A program made the translations under genes and the position numbers. The notes beneath the pieces are model-generated. The model ran no database searches. It saw only the letters and a list, made by a program, of their open reading frames with translations, and was not told the origin of the DNA. Of a stretch of DNA of 64,000 nt, positions 23,746 through 33,022 are shown piece after piece (the stretch's first letter is position 1; every line of letters starts with the position of its first letter). The stretch covers positions 58,875,408-58,939,407 of the forward strand of contig OZ038378.1 of NCBI GenBank assembly GCA_964036045.1, in the 5' to 3' direction. This DNA is from Eutreptiella sp. 'Long Island Sound 2002'. Taxonomy: Eukaryota; Euglenozoa; Euglenophyceae; Eutreptiales; Eutreptiaceae.

Positions 23746-26165
23746 CCCTTGCGCGGGCGACGGGTGCACCTTTCTCCACAATTGGACATAACAATTTTAG
23801 GTACCTCAAGAACATCCTTCATCACCACCCAAAATTCTACATTTTTCCACACCCACAAGATTACTACAACTCCAAATACAAATACGGCCACACGTGGACC
23901 GAGTGGGCCCATGCCATCAACGAAGCCTTGCAAGAAGCCTTTGATTCCGGTGTTGTGTACGAAGGCTCCTTCATTCTCCCGGGAACGGAAGACAACCTTT
24001 CGGCGGAGACCCTGTACATGAACCCCTTGAACCCCGGCATGATCTCCCTTGCCCCTTGGGTATGTGGAGTAGACCGGCTTTTGGATGCCCACACGTACAA
24101 CCCCTCACCTAATCCTGATGGCTCCGTGTGGCTCAACTGGCTTGACTCTCCTCAATACCCATATTTTCACCTTAACTTCTCCACCCGTCACAAGCACAAC
24201 GCACACATCCGCTACGGCGACATCATGCACCCTCGAACTTGCCTACAATGGGCTATAGATAAGGTAGAGGGCACCGTCCAAGTGGCCGCGGTGCGCACAA
24301 CGCTACGATTCGAAGTTGCACGGCATTTGCTCCCAAACTTCACCGTCTCTTGTCAAAAAGAACTTTCCAAAAAATCCAAGCGGGAACGAGGAGAGTATAG
24401 GCGGCGCCGTGGTAACGCCCGGGACTTTTTTGTCCTCGTCAACCGCCTTTTCCATTTCGAGAACGACCACATCTCGGTCAACTCCCAATGCGCTTTCTTT
24501 CCAGAGGAACGCATAAAGCTTCTACAATCATCCTCCGAACATATGTTCCGCTTCGACTACACCATTCCAACCCCCCTCGCCGAGAAGCTTCTCTCCACCA
24601 TCTTACAACACCCTCTGTGGACGCTTGGCAAAGTCTTTTGCATCCGTGGTTCCGATCTAGGGAAGGACAAAACTTTCAAAGTTGTCCCTTCTAAAGCATA
24701 CAAAGTGGCCATGCCGGAGTTCAAACAAATTGACGTGTGGAAATCCCTCCTTACCAGCGAAGCCGCGCTACGGTGCGGTATCCTAGGGGCCATTCCCAGA
24801 ACACAACACGAGTTTTACGTGTGCATGAACTATCACAACATCCCCTTGCTCCCCCAACGGGATTCCCTCACTTCCATGAGTTACATGCTCTTCCAAGAGA
24901 ATAACCTGGTCACGTATCGGGGCACTACGGGAGCCATGATCTCTTTGGGAGGATACTCCTTGTGGCGCTCCAAACACCCGGGACACAAAATGGACCTATC
25001 CGCTTCTCCCCGAAATGTGCACAAAGATGCCCCTCCCCCGCCCTCCCCAGTGAAGGCTTGCTTCAACCCCCTCCCCGAGCCTCCTGATCCAGAACTGGTA
25101 GAAGTTCACACCCCGTCATTCACGCTGGACGTTGATGTAATGTTTGGGGTCTCCCCGCTTGGGAAAATTCAGCACATTTCCTTGTTCAGCGCCCCCATGG
25201 CTAAGGTGCGAGTCTACCGAGTCAAATATGTTCATCACGAATCCGCGCTCCTTGCAGAAGGCTTCACTGTGTCCAGGCTCGTATTTCACCCCGAATCCCC
25301 CGACACGGCGGCACGCAACAACCTTCTGGGTCCCGCGAACCCCCTAGTTTCAGAAGCCCAGGCTTTCCTATCACGTGTCATCGAGGCGGCGACTGCCTAC
25401 GGCAGCGCGGAACAACTAAGTCTCGCGAGGGACCATTACTTGTCCACAAGCAAGCCCCTCTCCCTCACAGAAGAGATCGCACAGCTCCACCTCCAAACAG
25501 GGAAAATTTTTGACCCCATCCCGGAAATAGCAGGAGCCTTCATATCAAATGAATTTTTCTCAGAAGAAGAAGAAGCCCTGGTGATGTCCTTCAGTGCAGA
25601 TGAAAATCACCAGTGGCTGTCCGAGGGGCACCACACAATGCTTCATTTCGGATTCAGGTACAATCCAGAATCAAAAGAAGTTGAACCTTTTGAGCTGACC
25701 CCTCCTGAGTTTATTCAAGCGATTGGGCTACGGGCATTCTCTGCCTGCGCCAAGGTCCTGCCTTCCTCTCTCTTATGCCCCAACATGTGGTCAGTGGCTC
25801 GATACGAGCCCGGCATTTGCCTGAGGAGCCACGTGGACGTCATTCAGCTAGGCCCTTATGTCCTGGATGGCTCCTTTGGGTCAGTTGCGGAAATTTCTTT
25901 CGAACCGCGTCCCCTCCCCGGATCCACCCTCTTTAAGAAAAGGCAAGAAGTCTTCCTACAGCGCCGCAGACTCCTCCTAATTTCTGGGGAAGCCCGCGAC
26001 AAGTGGAAGCACCAAATCCCAGCCCGCCACTATGACACAGTGGAGAAGCGGCGCATTCTCCGCGACTCCAGGGTATCCCTTGTCTTCCGCCACACTGGTG
26101 TAGGAACCGACCTCCGTACGACATCCTCAGAGCCTTCTGATCCAGGGCAACATGAAGCGAATTAA
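23746..26165 (+). CDS. LINE-encoded protein with C-terminal AlkB-type dioxygenase domain
   Basis: The frame is open from the stop near 23743 to the stop at 26163; no ATG occurs early, so translation may come from read-through or a lost start (numbering here counts from 23928). The first ~510 residues are unrecognised. Residues ~520-725 form a 2-oxoglutarate/Fe(II) AlkB fold, closest in feel to ALKBH8: YEPG, then H635-x-D637 (iron), GSVAEISF, LLLISGEARDKWKH with H695 (iron), and R715-x5-R721 in RVSLVFR (2-oxoglutarate). All signature residues are present. AlkB enzymes remove alkyl groups from nucleic-acid bases; here a role in repairing the element's RNA or cDNA is plausible but inferred. The frame overlaps the next short ORF by a few bases. 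It is the longest unbroken frame in the element. Confidence 0.88.
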
Positions 26166-26496
26166 TGAACCTGCGCTTGGCGTCACCCTTCTGTGCACAC
26201 GAGACGTGGTCTTCGCTTTAAGACTAGGAATGCCCTCCAACACCATTATTGCATGTTCTCCGGCATGGCAAGGCCATCGCTCCACCACTCCCCCTGTGCG
26301 TGACATGAATTCCTTAACCCCTGTGACCGCCAGGTATGCCCTGACCGGGCTGATCGTCGCTCACTGTGTGCCGGACCACAAAGTCCTGTGTTTCCCCCTG
26401 TGGGGAGCTCTGATGAGTCTACGGAATGCTACCCGTCCCCATATTCTTTCTGCCCCCCTCCCACCCGTCAGTGCCACCGCAGTAGATGTAACATGA
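26152..26496 (+). CDS. Short LINE frame after the AlkB ORF
   Basis: A 114-codon frame starting at an ATG that overlaps the stop of the AlkB ORF (ATG at 26152, stop of the previous frame at 26163). No domain is recognised. It may be a real small ORF or the continuation of the AlkB protein after a frameshift. Confidence 0.35.
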   Translation: MKRINEPALGVTLLCTRDVVFALRLGMPSNTIIACSPAWQGHRSTTPPVRDMNSLTPVTARYALTGLIVAHCVPDHKVLCFPLWGALMSLRNATRPHILSAPLPPVSATAVDVT

Positions 26497-26795
26497 GATG
26501 GTGTCAAGAGTTCCTCGCCCGCGTGGGCGTGCACGGTGCCTCCACCACCGCAGCCGTCTCTCGCATCGCGGAGATTCTCCGTGTGGAACAAGCACACATC
26601 AACCCGAGAGTATTGGTCCCAGACACAAGTGTCTCTACAGACCTGACCATACACCCCTCTCTTCGCACTGCCTGTGACACAGCCCTACACCACTCGCCCA
26701 AAGCGTACGCACAAGCACTTCACTCACGGATTTCTACACTAGAACAGTGCAACCCCGACCCCTCAATACAGAATGAGGACCCTGCCCACATATAA
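26493..26795 (+). CDS. Second short LINE frame, before the endonuclease
   Basis: About 100 codons beginning at an ATG at 26493 (RWCQEFLARVGVHG), stop at 26793. It has no recognised domain; helical content is suggested. It is followed by ~200 bp of C-rich DNA with a 14-base C run near 26853. It could be the degraded N-terminal linker of the endonuclease-RT ORF. Confidence 0.35.
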   Translation: MRWCQEFLARVGVHGASTTAAVSRIAEILRVEQAHINPRVLVPDTSVSTDLTIHPSLRTACDTALHHSPKAYAQALHSRISTLEQCNPDPSIQNEDPAHI

Positions 26796-27003
26796 GCGCT
26801 CCTGACTCCCTGCTGGATACCCGCTATTCCTCCATTCGGAAACCCTCCTTCCCCCCCCCCCCCAAGTACACAAGCCCTTCAAGCCTAGACGCTTGCGCCA
26901 CCCTCCCCCTTCTCTTCCCTCCGTCCCGGCCATCCGTGTCGTGTCCTTCAAAGCGACAAAGAGCCAGAACACGCCTGTGTCAATTTTGCATTTTCTAAAC
27001 AGG

Positions 27004-27732
27004 GGATATGACATTATACTCCTTCAGTAGCCAAACTCTCCCCCTCTCCTCCCACAGCGGTACGCCTTCGGCAATGACCGCGCTAAAGTCTTCTCGAATG
27101 TCTGCGGCCACAAACACGGTGTGTCGGTCATTGCAGGCCCCTGCATCGCGAGATATACCAGCTGTGTCCCGCCCAGAGACAGCGAGGGCCTTATCTGTGG
27201 TGCCAAAATATCCCTTCCAGAAGCAGCTCCCCTGCACGTCTTCTCAGTTTACTTCCCTCCGGTGCGCACGGGGGCCCCAGCTCCGTACCGTGACACCATA
27301 CAGCAAGTTCTTGCTTCTTATTTCAACGATCATCCCAATCACATCCTGGGGGGTGATTTTAACTGCGTTCTGGATCCCGAACTTGACCAGCACAGCTTGG
27401 TCGATCTACATGAGTGGCACTGGCTCAAGGGGGAAGTGGAATACCTCCCATCTAGGTCGGTGGACACTTTCAGGTCAGAGCACCCCTCCCTGAGGCAGTA
27501 TACCCGCTACGCAAGCGGCCGCTGGGAAAGCGAAGCAAGACTAGACTACATCTTTGCGTCCCCTCGCCTTGTGTCGCACTTTTCCCTTCTGGATGCATCG
27601 GTCCTCACGGACTACACCATCTCTGACCACCACCCTCTTACGCTCTTACGCTCGACCCCGCCTCCTTCTTCCCCGGCATTTCCGGAGCACATTGCGGAAG
27701 TTCAGTCCGTGGTAAACACCTTACGGTCCTAG
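27004..27732 (+). pseudogene. LINE EEP endonuclease domain, catalytic Glu codon now a stop
   Basis: The frame reads GYDIILLQ, then TAG at 27028-27030 exactly where the catalytic Glu of the LQE motif belongs, then P; the downstream frame is otherwise open to 27730. Later motifs are intact: GGDFN (about 27350), RLDYIFAS (~27540) and SDHHPLTL (~27625), which are the metal-binding, DNA-binding and catalytic His motifs of exonuclease/endonuclease/phosphatase nucleases. This enzyme nicks target DNA to prime reverse transcription. A single base change would explain the stop. Confidence 0.85.
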
Positions 27733-29868
27733 GACGAAACCAAAGCGAAGGGAAAACTTCACAGTAGTCTGGTCCGGGGGGTCCAGATGAAAAGCGCTGT
27801 TGCTCGCACCCTCTGCCCTAAAGACCTGGAGCCTCTCGTTGTCAGAGATCCAGCTACCAAAGAGCTCCTGAGTGACCCGGCAGATGTAGCTAAACTTTTT
27901 GGGGACACCCTGCTTGATCTTGGAGGGCATCCAGATTACGCCACCCCCCGAGACTTCCTCGACGAGGTCCTTTCCCACTCGCCCACATGCCCCGTTTCTG
28001 CCAAGAACGACCACATACCTCCTCTGACTTGGCAGGAGTTCCTGAACCACTTAAAACACAGTAAGCCATCAAAAGCAGGGGACCGGACAAAACAAACAAC
28101 TACATCCTGGCCCTCTGTCCGGAACCCATTCACCGTTTTTTTCACTCCATTTTAAACCGCTTCCTCCATTCACCGCTGCCGCCGCACTGGCAATGCGCGA
28201 AAATATGTTTACTTTATAAAAAAGGCGACCCTTCCTCCCCCTCAAACTACCGTCCTATTGCCCTCTTAAACTGTATTTACAAACTCCTGGCCACTTTTGC
28301 CTGCAAACACCTGCCCGCTCAGGCTTTTGCACACGACATCCTTTCAGAAGTCCAGCACGGTGGCCATCCCGGCCACCAATGCGCTGATCATCTGTATCAT
28401 CTCAAAGCCCCTTATGCAAAATCGAAGAAGAGTTACTCGCTGTTCATCGATTTCAATAAAGCCTTTAATTCGGTGCCTCATGGCACACTCTGGACCGTCC
28501 TCAAACGGGCAAATTTTTCTGCTTCCACAATTTCGCTCATAAAGCAACTATACTCCTTCCCTCAAGACAGCCCCATCATCAATGGCCGCACTCCCCACGC
28601 TTACCTGCAAACCAGAGGCCTCCAGCAAGGATGTCCCCTCTCCCCCCTACTCTTCATTCTCAATCTCAACTCCCTCTTCAACCATTTTTTTGCCACCATG
28701 CCCCCCCCCCGGGCAAATGTCCGCACTAGCCACCACGCTTACATCGACCACATCCTGATCAGAAGTGAGGACGTCGTCTACATCCAAAACAGTCTCAACT
28801 ACGTCGACGGGCCAGCCAGGGACTGGGGTCTGGACATGAATGTGTCTAAAACCGAAGTCCACGCCAATGGCACAGCCCCCCAAAAAGAGTTTCTGACACT
28901 CAGGGGCTCGGAATTCCTCACGTACAACAAAAAAACAGGTCGCCCGCACACATGCTATAAATACCTGGGGGTTTATCTTTTTACTTGCCATCAAGCAAGG
29001 GGCCTGGTTCACATGCTCAAGGCGGAGATCCAAAGTTATTTTGCCCGACTGCCCCCCTTGCCTCTTACACTTAGTGAGAAGGTCCGGTTGACGAACTCTC
29101 AGCTGGTCCCAGCACTCGCCTACCGCTTAATCACCCACTCTCTTTCCCCCAACCAGCTCGAAAAGCTTCAGGCACTCATCTGCGCGGGAGTTGCGTCTCA
29201 AAGCATCACAAGTCTAGTCCTCCCAATAACCGTTTCGCGGCTCTCCCAAAGGGAGGGTTGGGAATGAAATTTCTACCGCACAGCGTCCACGTTGCCACCG
29301 TGAACTATGGATTCCGGGCCTTGCCCCAAAGTCAGTTGGCCCCCTGTACGTCCAGTCCTTACTCAGCTCGCACCAGAGGGCCTCGGATCCGGTGCAAAAC
29401 TCTTGTATGGACTCCATCCATGCCTCAGGCATATCCTTCCACAGCAGAGGCCCGTGGAGACCCACTGCTTCTCGGGATCTAACGCCTGGTACCCAGCTAA
29501 TCGTTAAGTTCCAATCAGGACAGGCCACAGGAAGAGTGACCGAGGCCAACTCCAAATGGGCCAACGTCTCGTTCCATGACGGGGTCTACTCAGTGGATAC
29601 CCACACGTCCTACACCATGCACATGCCATGCCACGCCGTCATGGATTACTCCCGCCCCTCTCACTTCCAGCTCGTCCCTAAATTTTTGCGCCCTCAAGAT
29701 TCCATCCCCGAACCTCCAGCGCCACCGCACAACGCACACGGACTGGGAATCAGCCAACACGGCCATCTCTTTGCTCTGCAGGCACAACACTACCTAGAGA
29801 AGGAGTCTCTCGACGAGTGGGGATGCCATGATGCCGCGGAGGCACTAACCAGGCCGCCGGTCCCCGGC
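27733..29868 (+). pseudogene. LINE reverse transcriptase, with YADD-type motif changed to YIDH
   Basis: The N-terminal part (27787-28078) is followed by a one-base frameshift inside KAG/GPDKTNNYI; the RT core then stays open (about 28200-29267). Visible blocks are LYKKGD.S...NYRPIALLN, motif A FIDFNKAFNSVPHG (Asp codon 28449), motif B GLQQGCPLSPLLF, and motif C, where the expected second Asp is His (HAYIDHILI, His codon 28749-28751). Loss of that Asp should abolish polymerisation. The thumb region runs to 29267; beyond it, frames at 29258-29482 and 29392-29871 continue the protein after further shifts. RT uses nicked target DNA as primer to copy the element RNA. Confidence 0.88.
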
Positions 29869-30506
29869 TAAAGCGGGTGTGGCTATATTCCGATGGCTGC
29901 TCCGGTGAATCCGGCCATGCGGCCGCCGTCACAGCCTTTCTACCCGACGGCACAACCAGAGTCCTGTGCCTCTCCTCACCGCATCTCTCTTCTCTGGGTT
30001 CGCAGTGCTTGGGGGCGGTAGCAGCGATTCGCTGGATGAACAGGGAACTTTCCCAATACGAAGTATGTTTGTTGATTGACAGCGAACAGGTGGTGTCCAC
30101 CCTTCAGAAATGCCGAGTCTATAGGCCCAGCCCGTTCCAGGACGACACATGGACCGTCGCCGTACACAGCGCCCTACTTCTCATCACCGACCCCCTCCAC
30201 ATCATGTGGATTAAAGGTCACGCCAATTTTATTGGCAACGAAATCTGCGACCATTTCTCTAAATGGGCAGCTCACAGCCTGATTTTCACCCCAGACCCCC
30301 CCCCCCCCCCCGGGTCAGTGGCGGTACACCACCTGCCCGTCCTCCACAAGTATAAGGTGCAGCAATTCCGCCACCTATTGCCGCAGCATTCCCACAACAA
30401 CGTAGCGGTCGGCCCCAGCTTCAGCCTGTACAATAAAGCTTCCTGGTTTTCGTCCTTGTTTTTCAAACTGGTGTCCGGGTGCTACAATGTGCACGGGCAC
30501 CAGTGA
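29869..30506 (+). pseudogene. LINE RNase H domain
   Basis: The frame starts VWLYSDGCSG (first catalytic Asp). The segment that normally carries the catalytic Glu (AEL in most LINEs) reads SLGSQCLGAV, so Glu is probably replaced by Gln. LLIDSEQV supplies the third acidic residue, and WIKGHANFIGNEICDHF matches the His/Asp end of the domain. A TGA at 30504 interrupts the frame, which then continues unchanged into the zinc finger. RNase H would remove RNA from the RNA-cDNA hybrid. Confidence 0.85.
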
Positions 30507-31460
30507 AGCAATATCCTTCACGACAACCACTGTTCCAGGTGCGGACAGCACCATCCTTTCCACCCTCTATCCTGCCTGGCCTTCTGCAAAGTGTTAGACC
30601 AGCACGTCCAGGCATACGTCTTTTCCTGGGGGCCCCTTTTCGGCCCCATTGTCCTGCACTGGTGGCTCTCTGGACCCTCAAAGGCTGACCGGAGAAACTT
30701 CATGAGAACTCTGGTACCTAAGTCCCTATGGTCCTGCCTCTCAAAGCCGATCCCGGGCTCCACTCCCGCCGAGCACAGGGCCATGCTTGGCCTAGCCCTG
30801 GAGGAACGCGTAAAGCACCTGGACAAGGCTGTCAACCAAGCACATGACTGGTTGTGTTCGAATCCTCTCCCTTGGGACCCAATACTTTGGGCGCACCCAT
30901 CCGACCCTCTCAACCCCTTCTCGGTTTCGCATGGTGCATTCAGTACCTCCGTCCACATGCCCCCTCGGACCCGCCTCGTATACCAGCACCCCCCACCTCT
31001 CCCAAAACACGCCTCAAAAAAACCGTCCAAGTCAGCGTCAGCCAAAGCACGACCAGCCACTCGTGGCGCGCCAAAAAACTCCAAACGCCCGTCCAGCGGC
31101 GCATCTGCACCACGGGCCGCCCCCCAGTCGGCCATTCCCCGCCCTCCTCAGCACTCACGCCCACGGCCACCACAAACCCATCAGACCACAATCGTTTGGG
31201 CGCCCCCAAAGCGCGCCAACACCACTCCCCCTCTCCCAACCCCACGCTCCAAGGCACGCTACCGTCAAACACGCCTACCTCTCCCCTCTAGGCCCACCGC
31301 TACTAAGTGCCCAGGTCCGTCTGCACCTGCCCCCCCCTACTCCAACGCCTCCTGGGACATCCGAAATTTTTTCCGCCCATCCAGCGACCTTCTGTCTCCT
31401 CCTCTCGATCCCTTCAGCCCTCTGCCCCTTCCTGAACCCCCCCCCTCCCCCACAGGGTAA
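30507..31460 (+). CDS. LINE C-terminal region: zinc finger and proline-rich tail with PCNA-box-like motif
   Basis: Directly after the RNase H stop the same frame gives HCSRCGQHHPFHPLSCLAFC, a C-X2-C...H...C finger of the kind found after LINE RTs. Then follow a helical stretch (KADRRNFMRTLVPKSLW, LEERVKHLDKAV) and about 150 residues rich in Pro, Ser, Ala and Lys. Near the C-terminus SWDIRNFF (codons 31350-31373) fits the I-x-x-F-F core of a PCNA-interacting box, lacking only the leading Gln. A PCNA box is known in human L1 ORF2p, so a replication-fork link is possible but inferred. The frame ends at 31460. Confidence 0.75.
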   Translation, partial: SNILHDNHCSRCGQHHPFHPLSCLAFCKVLDQHVQAYVFSWGPLFGPIVLHWWLSGPSKADRRNFMRTLVPKSLWSCLSKPIPGSTPAEHRAMLGLALEERVKHLDKAVNQAHDWLCSNPLPWDPILWAHPSDPLNPFSVSHGAFSTSVHMPPRTRLVYQHPPPLPKHASKKPSKSASAKARPATRGAPKNSKRPSSGASAPRAAPQSAIPRPPQHSRPRPPQTHQTTIVWAPPKRANTTPPLPTPRSKARYRQTRLPLPSRPTATKCPGPSAPAPPYSNASWDIRNFFRPSSDLLSPPLDPFSPLPLPEPPPSPTG

Positions 31461-31586
31461 ATCAGCGTTCATCTAACCTTACCATCAGAGCAACCGTGTA
31501 CATATCATAAGATGTTGTTGTAAATACTTTCATTGGGGGATGTCAGCCCCAGAACAAATTGATGCGGTTAAGAACATTCAAAAAAA
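31461..31586 (+). other. LINE 3' untranslated region and A tail
   Basis: A short 3' UTR ends in AACATTC followed by 7-8 A (31580-31587, the last A shared with the target duplication). It has no AATAAA signal. Confidence 0.75.
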
Positions 31587-31601
31587 ATACACTATAGACT
31601 T
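31587..31601. repeat. Target-site duplication of the LINE, right copy
   Basis: ATACACTATAGACTT, identical to 22625-22639, immediately after the A tail. Confidence 0.93.
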
Positions 31602-32253
31602 GGCCTGCGTAGTACCAGCCAGACCACACAGGGCGTCGAAGTGTTCTGAGGAGATGATAGACTGATGATCAGAATGTATCTCCCTTGGCATCCCCATAAA
31701 AAAGGCACAATGCTGCAGAAGGAATGCAACGGATTTACGGCTCGTCAGTCCCTCTTGTCTACATGGGATGGCCAAGATATAACCCGTCAGACGACAAACG
31801 ATAACCGTCGCATAATCCACCTTCACCCCCGTCTCAGGATGTTTAACTTCAGGCAGAGATACAACGTCGATTGCCACTGATGCAAAGGGAGGGGAGGGCA
31901 CAGAAAAGGGCTCACATGAGTCAGGATGAGGGCTCCCTAGTGCCATGGACTGTGGACATCCCACCCAGACATCCACAATCTCCTTCACTCTGTCGCGGAG
32001 GTCATCTTCGGAAGCATTATGGACACAGAACTGTCGCTTGAACAGCTCCAGGGTTTTGGGGGTACCCGGATGTGCCAAGTAGTGCAATGCTTCTATTACC
32101 TTGCTCAGGATGGCCAGAGAAGCCACTGCCCTACCATCCACCCCGATATGGGGGTGTCTGCATTATGGTTCATTCCACTGGTAGATTCCATAGTCAATGT
32201 TCTGCTTGATATGGCAGTCCAGCAGGACTTTCGGGTCAGGGTCCTCCCCATGA
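31602..32253 (-). pseudogene. Ty3/gypsy integrase, zinc-binding domain and first part of the core
   Basis: The minus-strand frame from about 32253 (HGEDPDPKVLLDCHI) crosses one in-frame TAA near 32162, then reads HYLAHPGTPKTLELFKRQF and VGCPQS, a zinc-binding HHCC-like domain whose first Cys is missing. AIDVVSLPEV holds the first catalytic Asp (about 31865) and IHSDHQSI the second (about 31668). The third, Glu, lies beyond the LINE at 22145-22639. Integrase inserts retroelement cDNA into chromosomal DNA. The frame is otherwise open up to the LINE target duplication, so decay before the LINE arrived was modest. Confidence 0.88.
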
Positions 32254-32277
32254 GACCCACTGGGGGCGATATTTTCT

Positions 32278-32340
32278 TTGAACGAACTTCAGTCTTCGAA
32301 GGAAGATTCGAATCTTCGAACGAAGATTCGAATTTGAGGA
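32278..32340. repeat. Transposon A, left subterminal palindrome array
   Basis: Closely packed words TTCGAACGAA, GATTCGAATC and CTTCGAAGGAAG next to the left terminus. The mirrored array lies at 37922-37992. Arrays of this kind beside inverted termini are typical transposase-binding sites, which is inference here. Confidence 0.75.
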
Positions 32341-32577
32341 TTATATTTGCTTTAATCGCAATTCAATTAAATCCAATCGAATCCAAGCTGCTGAGGAGAA
32401 TTGCCGCAAAAACGCAGGAACAGCAGCGCGCGCACCAGATTGACAGGTGATTGACGCAGATTTGTCCAAGAAAGACGCACATCTGTGCCAGAAAGACAGA
32501 GATTTGTGCCAGAAAGAAGGGCTTTTGGCTTTTTCAATTGATTCGTTGTATTTTCCAAGGGTGTCACTGTTTGACCA

Positions 32578-33006
32578 ATGGTGCAACTTGGAATTCGACC
32601 CGAAACCGCGGTGGGCACGACGAATGCTTATGGCCAGGACGTTGAGGACGCGCTTGTGCAATTTTTCTCCTCCTTCGGCCTTGGACGCCAGCTTTTACAT
32701 TCAATCTACACAGGAGTCAACCCTGGCGCTGACAAGCAGACATTGAATCACCTGCTACGGTGGCACAGTGATGCTCAATGCTCGCCTGAAAAAGCAGTTG
32801 CTTTGCTTCTTAATTTGGGAATCCCTAGACGCCGCCTTCGGGTTCTATCGCGCTTTATTTGCAAGCTTGCGGACATATGGTACAGACAGACTGGCCTAAG
32901 GTTTGGAAAACCAATGCAAGGCCGCCGGAGAGTCAACTTGGCTTGGAAAAGGATGAAGGAGCCCCTGCACCCTGTTGGCCACATCGACAAGAGAACTGGC
33001 ATCTGA
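32578..33006 (+). pseudogene. Transposon A transposase, N-terminal exon
   Basis: A frame from an ATG at 32578 to a stop at 33004. It aligns with the first exon of transposon B: GTTN....DVEDALVQFF against GGTN....LVDDLFTFF, a shared KQT, then AVALLLNLGIPRRRLRV against AVRLILDLAMPKRRY. The C-terminal part is basic (GKPMQGRRRVNLAWKRMK). Function of this region is unknown; it may be DNA-binding. A 27-bp tandem repeat (GATTTGTxCxAGAAAGA) precedes it at about 32455-32518. The end of the exon is masked by the nested element at 33023. Confidence 0.6.
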
Positions 33007-33022
33007 AACGTCTCCTGGCCGT

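Larger units (their letters stand above)
22640..31586 (+). mobile_element. AlkB-bearing LINE (non-LTR retrotransposon), about 8.95 kb
   Basis: An apparently full-length LINE inserted in a gypsy integrase. Evidence for the boundaries is a 15-bp target duplication, a 7-8 base A tail at the 3' end, and restoration of the interrupted frame. Coding order on the plus strand is: basic ORF1; large ORF with a C-terminal AlkB domain; two short frames; apurinic-type (EEP) endonuclease; reverse transcriptase; RNase H; C-X2-C zinc finger; proline-rich tail. EN-RT-RNase H order fits the I/L1-like LINE groups. The copy is inactive: there are several frameshifts and stops, and catalytic lesions in EN, RT and RNase H. 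Confidence 0.92.
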
